The position numbers and the translations under genes were made by a program. Shown here piece by piece: positions 22,726 through 34,183 of a DNA stretch of 34,273 nt (the first letter of the stretch is position 1; every line of letters starts with the position of its first letter). This DNA comes from Caulobacteraceae bacterium. Its GTDB lineage: Bacteria > Pseudomonadota > Alphaproteobacteria > Caulobacterales > Caulobacteraceae. The stretch covers positions 1 to 34,273 of the forward strand of contig JANYFU010000043.1 of assembly GCA_025359665.1 (NCBI GenBank), written 5' to 3'. Below the pieces are notes generated by a model. That model saw only the letters and a program-made list of their open reading frames with translations. It was not told the DNA's origin and did not search any database.

Positions 22726-22754
22726 CTTCTAACGCATGGCCGCACGGCATTCAA
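22726..22754 (-). promoter_or_regulatory. Candidate promoter for the nuo operon
   Basis: On the minus strand, TTGAAT (22754-22749), 15-nt spacer, GTTAGAAG (22733-22726); resembles Caulobacter-type housekeeping -35/-10 elements. Motif match by eye only. Confidence 0.3.
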
Positions 22755-22812
22755 ACCATCTCGCGGGTGCGGAACGCCGCCTCGACGATTGAGCCCAAGC
22801 TTGTGGCGCCAG

Positions 22813-22840
22813 TTGACGACAAGCGGCCACCGCCCTATCA
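22813..22840 (+). promoter_or_regulatory. Candidate promoter for tRNA-Asp
   Basis: TTGACG at 22813-22818 and CTATCA at 22835-22840, 16-nt spacer, about 40 nt upstream of the tRNA. Motif match by eye only. Confidence 0.4.
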
Positions 22841-22879
22841 GGCGCCTTCTCGTTCGGATCGGCGCTTCGCCGTCGGAAT

Positions 22880-22956
<77 letters not shown>

Positions 22957-22990
22957 TCCCGCCTCGCGCGGCTCGCCTGGAAACAGGCTC

Positions 22991-23923
22991 CTATTTTCCA
23001 ACAGTTCGCACGGGCAGCGGCACGTTGCAGACATCGATATGGCCGGCGGCGGTCTTGTACCAGTCGTCATGCCGAAACCGACGATTCTGGATCAAGGCGG
23101 CGAAGGTCGGGCTATCCGTGCGCAGCACCTGAAATGACGTTCGCTGTGCGGCCGGCAGGTCGGCGGCGATCTTCACGCTCTGGATCGGAATCTTCTCGGC
23201 CTGAGTCTGATAGAATCCGATTTCGCCGTGCCCCCTGGGAAGCGCCGAAAAGATATCCATGCCCTCGATCACGCGGCCGACCAGCGTGACATTGCGATCC
23301 AACTGTCGCGGGGCCTGACCGATCACCGCGTAGAGCTCCGGTCCGCCGCCAGAGTCGGCGTCGGCGTCACGGCCGGCGCCCACCATTCCGTAACAATGGG
23401 TCAACCAGGTGAGTCCCTTGGCCGGGTCACGCGCCGCGGGGAAATCGCCGGCGAAACCGACTTGCGGGGCATAGGTGTCCGGGTCGGGCAAAGGAACGAA
23501 CGAATCGGAAGTGGCGAATGGACGGTCGAACTCGGCCTTCAGGCGAAGCTCGCCCCCTCCGGCGGGATGTTTCGAGTCGGCGTCGCCCCACTGGACTACA
23601 TAGTTGTCCTGGGCTCGCACCACGAAAAGGCCGTCGAAGAAGCCGGCGCGAACCAGGCGCTTGATGTTGGCTACATGGGCCGGAGCGAATGCCGGCGCCA
23701 GCTCGATGACCACCCTGCCCTGCGGAATAGTCAGATACAGAGTGTTTTCCGGATCGATGCTCCGCCAGGCCTCAGGCGGCGCGGCGGCGATAATCTGGGC
23801 CAAGCCAGGCGGCACGGCCCCCTGCGACCAAACTGGGTGCGAGACGGCGGACGCCACCAAGCATATCCCCAAGCCCGCCGCGAGAGACGCCCGGCGCCTC
23901 CATGTTGTTGCAAATCCCGGCAT
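22991..23923 (-). CDS. Exported peptidylprolyl isomerase (cyclophilin-like) with C-terminal extension
   Basis: N-terminal signal (RRRASLAAGLGICLVASAVSHPVWSQG), then TIPQGRVVIELAPAFAPAHVANIKRLVRAGFFDGLFVVRAQDNYVVQWGD ... TLVGRVIEGMDIFSALPRG. Confidence 0.85.
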   Translation of the reverse strand: MPGFATTWRRRASLAAGLGICLVASAVSHPVWSQGAVPPGLAQIIAAAPPEAWRSIDPENTLYLTIPQGRVVIELAPAFAPAHVANIKRLVRAGFFDGLFVVRAQDNYVVQWGDADSKHPAGGGELRLKAEFDRPFATSDSFVPLPDPDTYAPQVGFAGDFPAARDPAKGLTWLTHCYGMVGAGRDADADSGGGPELYAVIGQAPRQLDRNVTLVGRVIEGMDIFSALPRGHGEIGFYQTQAEKIPIQSVKIAADLPAAQRTSFQVLRTDSPTFAALIQNRRFRHDDWYKTAAGHIDVCNVPLPVRTVGK

Positions 23924-24003
23924 GCTCGCCTCCCGGCCACCTTGGGCTAGAGTGGGACAAGCGAGCGGTTTCGTCCATCGCTCGAAAAGACAAGGAAACG
24001 CCG

Positions 24004-24375
24004 ATGATCAAATTGACTTTCGCCCTGGTGCGTCGCCCGGATTTCACTCGGGAGGCCTTCCAGACCTATTGGTTCGAGACCCATGCGCCGCTGGTGGCTA
24101 GCGTCCGGGAGGTCCTGAGGATCCGTCGCTATGTCCAACTGCATAGCGGCGCGCCTGAGATCTCCGCCGATATCCGCCGCTCGCGCAACGGCCCCGAACA
24201 GTTCGATGGCGTGGCGCAGCTCTGGTGGGATAGTTTCGACGATATGGTAGCCAACGCTGGCGACCCGAAAACCGCCGAGGCCGCCCGGTTGCTGCTGGAG
24301 GACGAACGCCGGTTCATCGACCTGGAAAAATCACCATTGTGGTGGGGCGAGGAGAAAGTGATCTTTTCGACATGA
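24004..24375 (+). CDS. EthD domain-containing protein
   Basis: MIKLTFALVRRPDFTREAFQTYWFETHAPLVASV...FDDMVANAGDPKTAEAARLLLEDERRFIDLEKSPLWWGEEKVIFST; dimeric alpha-beta barrel/EthD pattern. Confidence 0.82.
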   Translation: MIKLTFALVRRPDFTREAFQTYWFETHAPLVASVREVLRIRRYVQLHSGAPEISADIRRSRNGPEQFDGVAQLWWDSFDDMVANAGDPKTAEAARLLLEDERRFIDLEKSPLWWGEEKVIFST

Positions 24376-24395
24376 TCATTCGCAGGGAGAGTTTG

Positions 24396-25277
24396 ATGAT
24401 TCTGAAATCAGCGTTGATGGCCGGCTTGACCCTACTCGCTTTCGGCGCGGCTAGGGCGGCCGACGGCCCGGGATCGGTGGCGCCCGAGGTCCAGACCTTC
24501 ACGCTCGGCGGGCTGAAGCTCGTAGCGGTCCACGACGGCCGTTTCATCGCCCCCAACAACGCTGAGACGTTTGGCGTCGACGCCGGTCCTGCCGCGGTGG
24601 CGGCGGTTCTGGCCAAGGCGGGAGCTCCCACGGACAAGATCACCGTTTCGGTCAACGCGCTGGTGGTGATCACGCCCCGGCATGTCGCCCTGCTCGATAC
24701 GGGGCTGGGTCCCAGGGCCGGCGGCGTGCTTCAGGCCAGCCTCGCCCAAGCCGGTATCGCCGCCAACAGCGTCACCGACGTGCTGATCACCCACACTCAC
24801 GGCGATCATATCGGCGGCCTGATCAACGCCGCCGGCGGTTCGGCCTTTCCCAAGGCCGTCATCCGGATGTCGGCCAAGGAATGGGCCTGGGCGAAGGCCC
24901 AGGACGCGGCGCTGGTCAAGGCCATCGGACCTCAGGTGAAAACCTTTGAACCGGGAACTCCGGTGCTCCCAGCCATCACCGCGATCGCCATCGACGGACA
25001 TACGCCCGGCCATGTCGGCTATGAGATATCCTCGGGCGGAGCGAAACTGCTCGATATCGGCGATACCGCCCACAGCTCGATCATCTCCCTGGCCAAACCC
25101 GACTGGACTATGGGGTTCGATGGGAACGCGTCGCTGAGCAAGGCCAGTCGCCGCGCGACCCTGACCGGGCTGGCGAAGACCCACGAACTGATCTTCGCCC
25201 CGCACTTCCCATTTCCCGGCGTCGGCCGGGTGGAGAAGGACGGCGACGGCTTCACCTGGAAACCAGCGTTGAAATAG
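24396..25277 (+). CDS. Exported MBL-fold metallo-hydrolase
   Basis: Signal MILKSALMAGLTLLAFGAARAAD; THTHGDHIGG metal-binding motif; DGHTPGHVGYEI; LDIGDTAHSS. An alternative ATG at 24372 overlaps the EthD stop (ATGA). Confidence 0.9.
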   Translation: MILKSALMAGLTLLAFGAARAADGPGSVAPEVQTFTLGGLKLVAVHDGRFIAPNNAETFGVDAGPAAVAAVLAKAGAPTDKITVSVNALVVITPRHVALLDTGLGPRAGGVLQASLAQAGIAANSVTDVLITHTHGDHIGGLINAAGGSAFPKAVIRMSAKEWAWAKAQDAALVKAIGPQVKTFEPGTPVLPAITAIAIDGHTPGHVGYEISSGGAKLLDIGDTAHSSIISLAKPDWTMGFDGNASLSKASRRATLTGLAKTHELIFAPHFPFPGVGRVEKDGDGFTWKPALK

Positions 25278-25288
25278 CACTCTGACCA

Positions 25289-25312
25289 ATCCTGCGAAGC
25301 GCGAAGCAGGAT
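25289..25312. terminator. Hairpin between the MBL gene and tRNA-Val; possible terminator or processing structure
   Basis: ATCCTGC-GAAGCGCGAA-GCAGGAT, perfect 7-bp stem with 10-nt loop, placed 3' of both convergent genes. No strong T-tract on either strand. Confidence 0.35.
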
Positions 25313-25388
25313 GGTGGGCGGCGAGGGGTTCGAACCCCCGACCTTCTCGGTGTAAACGAGACGCTCTAACCAGCTGAGCTAGCCGCCC
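25312..25388 (-). tRNA. tRNA-Val (TAC), CCA encoded
   Basis: Minus strand GGGCGGCTAGCTCAGCTGGTTAGAGCGTCTCGTTTACACCGAGAAGGTCGGGGGTTCGAACCCCTCGCCGCCCACCA; anticodon loop TTTACAC gives TAC. Confidence 0.96.
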
Positions 25389-25483
25389 TTAGGCGCGGCA
25401 TATCCCCGACGCGGAGGCGCCGTCAAACCAAGGCGGCGCGGATCGCTCCGCGCCGCCCAGGTTCCAGGTGATATCGCCAACCG

Positions 25484-27883
<2,400 letters not shown>

Positions 27884-27990
27884 GGTGACTTTCACTCCTT
27901 ACCGGCGCGCGAAATATCTACGCGCCAAACGTTCTGTTGGATTGCGCGGGGGCCGGCGGCGTCGCTCGATCAAGCTCGGTTGAGCCGCAT

Positions 27991-28017
27991 CCGCCCGCCG
28001 TTCGGGCGGCTTTGTTT
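27991..28017 (+). terminator. Intrinsic-terminator-like hairpin reading on the plus strand, upstream of lon
   Basis: CCGCCCG-CCGTT-CGGGCGG (7-bp GC stem, 5-nt loop) followed by CTTTGTTT. Both flanking genes are on the minus strand. Confidence 0.4.
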
Positions 28018-28019
28018 CA

Positions 28020-28039
28020 TGAACCTATGTGGAGGTTCA
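28020..28039. promoter_or_regulatory. Perfect 7-bp inverted repeat upstream of lon (possible operator)
   Basis: TGAACCT-ATGTGG-AGGTTCA, 6-nt spacer, overlapping the candidate -10 of lon. Confidence 0.4.
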
Positions 28040-28055
28040 CCCGTCCCGGTTCAAG
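28027..28055 (-). promoter_or_regulatory. Candidate heat-shock (sigma32-type) promoter of lon
   Basis: Minus strand CTTGAA (28055-28050), 15-nt spacer, CTCCACAT (28034-28027); compare the CTTGAA / CCCCATnT heat-shock consensus. Confidence 0.45.
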
Positions 28056-28078
28056 CGAGGCGACGCGGTCCGGATGGT

Positions 28079-29581
28079 TCAAGCGTATAGGCCTTGGTAT
28101 TCATCACGCAGCCGGGCCTTTTGAACCTTGCCCATGGCGTTGCGCGGCAGGTCGGGGATGAACAGCACCCGCTTGGGTTGTTTGAAGCGGGCGAGTCGCG
28201 GCCCCAGGGCCTCCAGCACCGATTGCTCAGTCAGATCGCAGCCCGATCCCACCGACACCATGGCCGTCACCGCCTCGCCGAAGTCGGCGTGGGGCAGACC
28301 GATCACCGCCGATTCAATCACGCCGGGCAGAGCGTCGATCTCACTCTCGACCTCCTTCGGATAGACATTCAGGCCGCCGGTAATGATCAGATCCTTCCCG
28401 CGACCGACGATCGAGACATAGCCCCTCGCGTCGCGCACACCCAGATCGCCGGTTATGAAGAAACCATCGGGGCGAAACGCCTCTTCGGTCTTATCCGGGT
28501 TGCGCCAATAGCCGGCGCAGACGTTGGGACCCTTGACCTCGATCACACCGATCTCGCCCTCGGCCACCGCGCGGCCAGTCTCCTCATCAATGATCCGCAG
28601 CGCGACATCTGGCAGCGGAAAGCCGACCGTACCGGCGATCCGATCGCCATCATACGGGTTGGACGTGTTCATCCCGGTCTCGGTCATGCCGTAGCGTTCG
28701 AGGATCGGTTTGCCCGTGCGCGCCGTCCAGTCACGGTGGGTCTGGGCCAACAGCGGCGCCGAACCGCTGATGAACAACCGCATGCCGGCCACCCTCTCCG
28801 CGGTCAGCTCCGGCCTGGCAAGCAGGCGAGTGTAGAAGGTGGGGATGCCCATTAGGCAGGTTGCGCCATCCATGGCCCCGACCACGGCCCCAGCCTCGAA
28901 CTTCGACAGCAGGACCATCGATGCGCCAGCCATCAGCACCACGTTGGTAGCCACGAACAGGCCGTGCACGTGATAGATCGGCAGCGCGTGGATCAGCACA
29001 TCGTCGGCGGTGAAGCGCCACAGATCGACCAGGGTCTCGGCGTTGGACATCAGGGCGCGGTGGGTGAGCATCGCACCCTTGGAACGGCCGGTGGTGCCCG
29101 AGGTGTAGCAGATCGCCGCAAGGTCATCTGGCGAGCGCGCGACGGTTTCGAACACGTCGGCTTGAGTAATGGCCTGGAAGGGCAAGGAGCCCTCCCCCGC
29201 TTGGTCCAGGGTCTCGACCGGGGCGCCGCGCGCCAGCGGCGCCACGCCGGCTCTCGCCGAGGGATCGCAGACGATCAGCGCCGGCTCGGCGTCGTCGATG
29301 AAATAGGCCAGTTCGGCCAGGGTGTAGGCCGTGTTGAGGGGTAGATAGACCGCCCCCAACCGTACGGTGGCCAGATAAAGCAGCAGATTCGCGGCCGACT
29401 TTTCCACTTGAACCGCCACGCGGTCGCCAGGACCGACACCGAGGGCGACGAGGGCATTGGCCAGACGTCCGGTCTCGCGCTCGATATCGCCGTAGCTGTA
29501 GCAGTTGGTATCAGTCTGGATGGCTGTCGCCGAGGCGGCGCCGACCCGGAGCAGGCGGTCGAAAAGAGGATTGCTCGACAT
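28079..29581 (-). CDS. matB: Malonyl-CoA synthetase-like acyl-CoA ligase (ANL superfamily)
   Basis: YTSGTTGRSKGAMLTHRAL, PIYHVHGLFVATNVVL, ERYGMTETGMNTSNPYDGDRIAGTVGFPLPDV, GYVSIVGRGKDLIITGGLNVYPKEVESEID; resembles MatB, substrate not proven. Confidence 0.85.
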   Translation of the reverse strand: MSSNPLFDRLLRVGAASATAIQTDTNCYSYGDIERETGRLANALVALGVGPGDRVAVQVEKSAANLLLYLATVRLGAVYLPLNTAYTLAELAYFIDDAEPALIVCDPSARAGVAPLARGAPVETLDQAGEGSLPFQAITQADVFETVARSPDDLAAICYTSGTTGRSKGAMLTHRALMSNAETLVDLWRFTADDVLIHALPIYHVHGLFVATNVVLMAGASMVLLSKFEAGAVVGAMDGATCLMGIPTFYTRLLARPELTAERVAGMRLFISGSAPLLAQTHRDWTARTGKPILERYGMTETGMNTSNPYDGDRIAGTVGFPLPDVALRIIDEETGRAVAEGEIGVIEVKGPNVCAGYWRNPDKTEEAFRPDGFFITGDLGVRDARGYVSIVGRGKDLIITGGLNVYPKEVESEIDALPGVIESAVIGLPHADFGEAVTAMVSVGSGCDLTEQSVLEALGPRLARFKQPKRVLFIPDLPRNAMGKVQKARLRDEYQGLYA

Positions 29582-29603
29582 AGTTCGCCCAGGGCGCGCG
29601 GCG

Positions 29604-30866
29604 CTAAGCGGAGGCGGCGCCGCTTTTTTTCTCGGCGTAGATCATCAGCGGCTGGCCGCGGCCTTCGACCACCTCGGTGTTGACGACCACCTCCTCGACG
29701 CCCTGAAGCGTCGGAAGATCGAACATGGTTTCAAGCAGGATGGCTTCGAGAATCGATCGCAGGCCGCGCGCGCCCGTCTTGCGCAATATGGCTTTTCGAG
29801 CCACGGCGCGCAGAGCGTCTTCAGTGAAGGCGAGGCCGACGTTCTCCATCTCGAACAGGCGCTGGTATTGTTTCACCAGCGCGTTCTTGGGCTCGGTGAG
29901 GATTCTGACCAGCGCCGCCTCATCGAGATCATCGAGGGTGGCGATCACCGGCAGACGGCCGATGAATTCCGGAATCAGGCCAAAACGCTGCAGATCGTCG
30001 GGCTCAACCTGACGCAGCACCTCGCCGGTGCGCCGATCGTCCGGATCGGCGACCTTGGCCGAGAAGCCGATCGATGTGCCCTTGCCGCGGCTGGAAATGA
30101 TCTTTTCCAGGCCGGCGAAGGCGCCGCCGCAGATGAACAGCATATTGGTCGTGTCGACCTGCAGAAACTCTTGCTGAGGATGTTTGCGGCCACCTTGGGG
30201 GGGCACGGAGGCGACGGTGCCCTCCATGATCTTCAGCAGCGCCTGCTGGACCCCTTCGCCCGAAACGTCGCGGGTGATCGAGGGGTTGTCGGACTTGCGG
30301 CTGATCTTGTCGACCTCGTCGATATAGACAATGCCGCGCTGAGCGCGCTCGACGTTGTAGTCTGCCGCCTGGAGCAGCTTGAGGATGATGTTTTCCACAT
30401 CCTCGCCCACATAACCGGCTTCTGTCAGCGTGGTGGCGTCGGCCATGGTGAAGGGCACGTCGATGATTCGGGCCAGGGTCTGGGCCAGTAGTGTCTTGCC
30501 GACACCGGTGGGACCCACCAGTAGGATGTTGGATTTGGCCAGTTCGACGTCGTTGTTTTTCTGAGCGTGGTTCAGGCGCTTGTAGTGATTGTGGACCGCG
30601 ACTGAGAGAACCTTTTTTGCGTGTTCTTGACCGATCACGTAGTCATCGAGCACATCACGGATTTCACGCGGCGTGGGCACGCCATCTTTTGATTTTACAA
30701 ACGCGATCTTGTGCTCTTCGCGGATGATATCCATGCACAATTCAACGCATTCATCGCAGATGAACACCGTTGGCCCCGCGATAAGCTTGCGGACCTCATG
30801 TTGGCTCTTGCCACAGAAAGAACAATACAAAGTGCTCTTACTGTCGCCGCTGGCGGCTTTCGTCAT
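29604..30866 (-). CDS. clpX: ATP-dependent Clp protease ATP-binding subunit ClpX
   Basis: Zn finger [66 protein letters not shown]. Confidence 0.98.
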   Translation of the reverse strand: MTKAASGDSKSTLYCSFCGKSQHEVRKLIAGPTVFICDECVELCMDIIREEHKIAFVKSKDGVPTPREIRDVLDDYVIGQEHAKKVLSVAVHNHYKRLNHAQKNNDVELAKSNILLVGPTGVGKTLLAQTLARIIDVPFTMADATTLTEAGYVGEDVENIILKLLQAADYNVERAQRGIVYIDEVDKISRKSDNPSITRDVSGEGVQQALLKIMEGTVASVPPQGGRKHPQQEFLQVDTTNMLFICGGAFAGLEKIISSRGKGTSIGFSAKVADPDDRRTGEVLRQVEPDDLQRFGLIPEFIGRLPVIATLDDLDEAALVRILTEPKNALVKQYQRLFEMENVGLAFTEDALRAVARKAILRKTGARGLRSILEAILLETMFDLPTLQGVEEVVVNTEVVEGRGQPLMIYAEKKSGAASA

Positions 30867-31079
30867 CGTCTGTTCTCACTTTCCGAGGACCGCGGCGCGG
30901 GTCGGATAAAACGCGTCGCCGATCTTCAGCGACACCCGGCCCCGCACTCCCGGCGTCGTGGGACTAACTTTCTCTCATCCGACGCCCGATCACAAGCCTG
31001 TCGACCCCAGCGAGTTGCTTAACGGGTCCACGTGTCGCATTTGGAGCGCGAATTCCGGCGCCGGAGAGTCGAAATAGGG

Positions 31080-31712
31080 ATGAACCTCGCCGTCCGCCAC
31101 CCCGAGGCTCCGCTCCGTCCGATCGTGGCCTTCGATTTCGATGGCACCCTGACCTGCCGAGACAGTTTTGTAGCCTTTTTGACCTGGCGCGCGGGTTTCG
31201 CGGGCTTCGCCGCGGGCCTGGCCCGCCTGGCGCCCGATTTCATTGCCTACGGCGGGACACGTGATCGGGGCGCGCTCAAGGCGGCGCTGGTGAGCCGCTT
31301 TCTAGGCGGCCTGAGCCGGGAGAGCCTGGAAGAAGATGCCCGGCGTTTCAGCTCGGCGGTCTTCGATGACCTGATTCGGCCAGACGCCCTGGGTTGCTGG
31401 CGCGATTGGCAGGCCCGAGACGCTCGCGTTGTCATCGTAACCGCCTCGCCCGAAATCCTGGTCGCGCCCTTCGCCAGGGCTTTGGGGGCAGAGATATTGA
31501 TCGGCACGCGCCTCGCCTTCGACGCGCGGGATCGTTTAACCGGAGCCCTTGAGGGGCCAAACTGCCGGGGGGCCGAGAAGGTGATCCGCCTGCGCGCGCA
31601 GCTGGGCGACGACGTCAAACTGAAAGCCGCCTATGGCGATACCGCCGGAGATCGTGAGATGCTGGCCATGGCCGAAATCCCCGGCTTCAAGGTCTTCACC
31701 GCCCGTCCATGA
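31080..31712 (+). CDS. cicA: HAD superfamily (IB, SerB-like) phosphatase; likely cicA orthologue
   Basis: VAFDFDGTLTCRDSFVAFL (motif I), VIVTASPEILV (motif II), AYGDTAGDREML (motif III); located between clpX and clpP as recalled for Caulobacter cicA. Start set to ATG at 31080. Confidence 0.75.
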   Translation: MNLAVRHPEAPLRPIVAFDFDGTLTCRDSFVAFLTWRAGFAGFAAGLARLAPDFIAYGGTRDRGALKAALVSRFLGGLSRESLEEDARRFSSAVFDDLIRPDALGCWRDWQARDARVVIVTASPEILVAPFARALGAEILIGTRLAFDARDRLTGALEGPNCRGAEKVIRLRAQLGDDVKLKAAYGDTAGDREMLAMAEIPGFKVFTARP

Positions 31713-31966
31713 AACACGCCGGCCCAACCGCCCTCGACGCCCTGGAACCTCTGCTGCTGCGGCTGCGCGGCATCAGCGAGATTCGAGAGAAGACCCGGGG
31801 CGTGTTTTATCTGAAGTCCCGGGCCTTCCTGCATTTTCACGAGGACCCAACCGGCCTCTACGCCGACATCCGGCCGCCGGAGGCGAACGACTTCGTTCGC
31901 TTGAAGGTCGATGCGGACGAACAGCGGGATGATCTGCTGGCCCGCGTCCAGGAGACCGTGCGCTAG
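31709..31966 (+). CDS. Small conserved hypothetical protein (85 aa), translationally coupled to the HAD phosphatase gene
   Basis: [89 protein letters not shown] overlap with the phosphatase stop; overlaps the clpP 3' end by 4 nt (convergent). Confidence 0.8.
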   Translation: MKHAGPTALDALEPLLLRLRGISEIREKTRGVFYLKSRAFLHFHEDPTGLYADIRPPEANDFVRLKVDADEQRDDLLARVQETVR

Positions 31967-32598
31967 GCCGAAGCCGCTTCGGACGAGGCGCGGGTTTCGT
32001 GGATTTGGTCGATGATGCCCCAACTCTTGGCTTCTTCGGCGTCCATGAAATGGTCGCGATCGAGGGTGCGCTCCACATCCTCATAGGTGCGGCCGCAATG
32101 CTTGGCGTAGAGTTCGTTCAGGCGCCGCTTGGTCTTCAGGATATCTTCGGCGTGCCGTTCGATATCCGACGCCTTGCCGGAGAAGCCGCCGGAGGGCTGG
32201 TGCAGCATGATCCGGGCGTTGGGCAGAGCTACCCGCAGGCCGGGTTCGCCGGCCATCAGCAGGAACGAACCCATTGAGGCGGCCATGCCCATGCAGGTCG
32301 TCGCGACCGGGCAGCGGATATATTGCATGGTGTCGTAGATCGCCAAGCCGGAGGAAACCACCCCGCCCGGCGAGTTGATGTACATGTCGATCTGCTTCTT
32401 GGGGAATTCGGACTCCAGATAGAGCAGCTGGGCGCAGATCAGCGCCGACATGCCGTCTTCAACCGGTCCATTGAGAAAAATCACCCGTTCCCGCAACAGG
32501 CGCGAGAAAATATCGAACGCGCGCTCTCCGCGGCTCGATTGCTCGACCACCATGGGCACGAGGTTCAGGGACGTGGTGTAGGAATCGGTCATGATCAA
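31963..32598 (-). CDS. clpP: ATP-dependent Clp protease proteolytic subunit
   Basis: [59 protein letters not shown] with catalytic Ser/His contexts. Confidence 0.98.
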   Translation of the reverse strand: MIMTDSYTTSLNLVPMVVEQSSRGERAFDIFSRLLRERVIFLNGPVEDGMSALICAQLLYLESEFPKKQIDMYINSPGGVVSSGLAIYDTMQYIRCPVATTCMGMAASMGSFLLMAGEPGLRVALPNARIMLHQPSGGFSGKASDIERHAEDILKTKRRLNELYAKHCGRTYEDVERTLDRDHFMDAEEAKSWGIIDQIHETRASSEAASA

Positions 32599-32662
32599 GG
32601 TCGCCTTTCGCTAAGCTCTTGATATCGTCGCGCGCCCGCCAAGGCGCAAGAAGACAATCCCC

Positions 32663-34183
32663 CTACTCTGTGACGGCCTTCGGTTTTTTCACCTTGGTCG
32701 CCTTTGGCGCGGGCTCGGCCGCCGGTTCATCGGCGGCGACCGTTTCGACGTCGGCCGCGACTTTGGGCTTGGCGGCCTTCCGCTTTTTGGGAGCGGGAGC
32801 TTCCTCTGCAGGCGCTTCCGCCTCTCCGGCGCCATAGCCCTCGGGCAGATCATCCTCGCGCAGAAGCTCATCCTTGGACACCGCCCGCTCCGTCACCGAC
32901 GCGCGTTCGACGATCAGGTCCACGACCTTTTCCTCATACAGCGGCGCGCGCATCTGAGCCTGTATGTCAGGATTGCGGCGCAGCAGGTCGAAAATCTCCT
33001 GGGCCTGAGCGCCATAGCGCATGGCCTCGGCGCGCATGGCGTCGCCAAGTTCCGCCTCGGTGACCAGAACATTTTCACGGCGACCGATCTCGGCCAGGAC
33101 CAGGCCCAGGCGAACCCTGCGTTCGGCGATCTGGCGATATTCGGCCCGCAGATCGTCGTCCGACTTGCCAGCGTCTTCGGGCGAGGTCTCGCCTTCGGTC
33201 CGGTCCTTTTCCACCTGCGCCCAGATGCCGTCGAATTCGGCCGACACCATGCGCGGCGGCAAGGGAATGTCGTGACCGGTGTCCAGCACATCCAACAGCG
33301 CGCGCTTGAGCTTGAAGCGGGAAGCCGACACGAACTGGCGGTCGAGGTTCTCGCGCAGGGCGGCTTTCAGAGCTTCCAGATCGGCCAAGCCCAGGCGCTC
33401 GGCCAGGGCGTCGTCGGCCTCGGCGGCCTTGGGCGCGCGAACTTCCTTGACGGTCACGGCGAACACCGCCGCCTTCCCTTTGAGTTCATCGGCCTGATAG
33501 TCGTCCGGGAAGGTGACATTGACGCTGAGTTCATCGCCGGGCTTGGCGCCGATCAATTGCGCTTCGAACCCCGGAATGAACTGGCCTGAACCGATCACCA
33601 GTTCGGCGTCGGTGGCGGCGCCGCCCGCGAACGCGACATCGTCGATCGTACCCACGAAATCCATGACAACCTGATCGCCATCCTGCGCGACGGCGTCTCC
33701 ACCCTCGCGGATTTCGAAGGTGCGGTTCTGCGTGACCACTTCGGCCAGCGCCGTTTCCAGCTCCTCGTCGGTGGAGCGATAGACCAGCCGTTCGAGCGAC
33801 AACGTCGAGACATCGACCGGCTCGAAGTCAGGCATAACCTCGACCTCGATATCATAGGCCAGGTCGACGCCGCCGGCGATCACCGCTTCCATGTCGGATA
33901 CCGGCTTCATTTCCGGGCGCGAGGCGACACGTAGCTGATTGTCGGACAGCACCTGTTGCGAGGTCTCGTTCAGGGTCTTCTCGACCACCTCGCTCATCAG
34001 GGCCTTGCCATATAGGCGGCGAACGTGGGCCTGAGGCACCTTGCCGGGCCGGAAGCCCTTGAGTTTCAAGGTGGGCAGGATTTCGGCGATCCTAACATCC
34101 AGCGCGGCGCCCAGTTCGGCGGCCGGCACTGTCACGCCATAGCTGCGGCTCAGACCTTCGCCAGGCTTTTCAACAACTTGCAT
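32663..34183 (-). CDS. tig: Trigger factor
   Basis: [49 protein letters not shown]-like domain; Lys/Ala/Pro-rich C-terminal tail. Start corrected to 34183. Confidence 0.97.
   Translation of the reverse strand: MQVVEKPGEGLSRSYGVTVPAAELGAALDVRIAEILPTLKLKGFRPGKVPQAHVRRLYGKALMSEVVEKTLNETSQQVLSDNQLRVASRPEMKPVSDMEAVIAGGVDLAYDIEVEVMPDFEPVDVSTLSLERLVYRSTDEELETALAEVVTQNRTFEIREGGDAVAQDGDQVVMDFVGTIDDVAFAGGAATDAELVIGSGQFIPGFEAQLIGAKPGDELSVNVTFPDDYQADELKGKAAVFAVTVKEVRAPKAAEADDALAERLGLADLEALKAALRENLDRQFVSASRFKLKRALLDVLDTGHDIPLPPRMVSAEFDGIWAQVEKDRTEGETSPEDAGKSDDDLRAEYRQIAERRVRLGLVLAEIGRRENVLVTEAELGDAMRAEAMRYGAQAQEIFDLLRRNPDIQAQMRAPLYEEKVVDLIVERASVTERAVSKDELLREDDLPEGYGAGEAEAPAEEAPAPKKRKAAKPKVAADVETVAADEPAAEPAPKATKVKKPKAVTE

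Noticed and set aside
29505-30491. 328-aa plus-strand ORF
   Set aside because: Antisense of clpX and the start of the matB-like gene.
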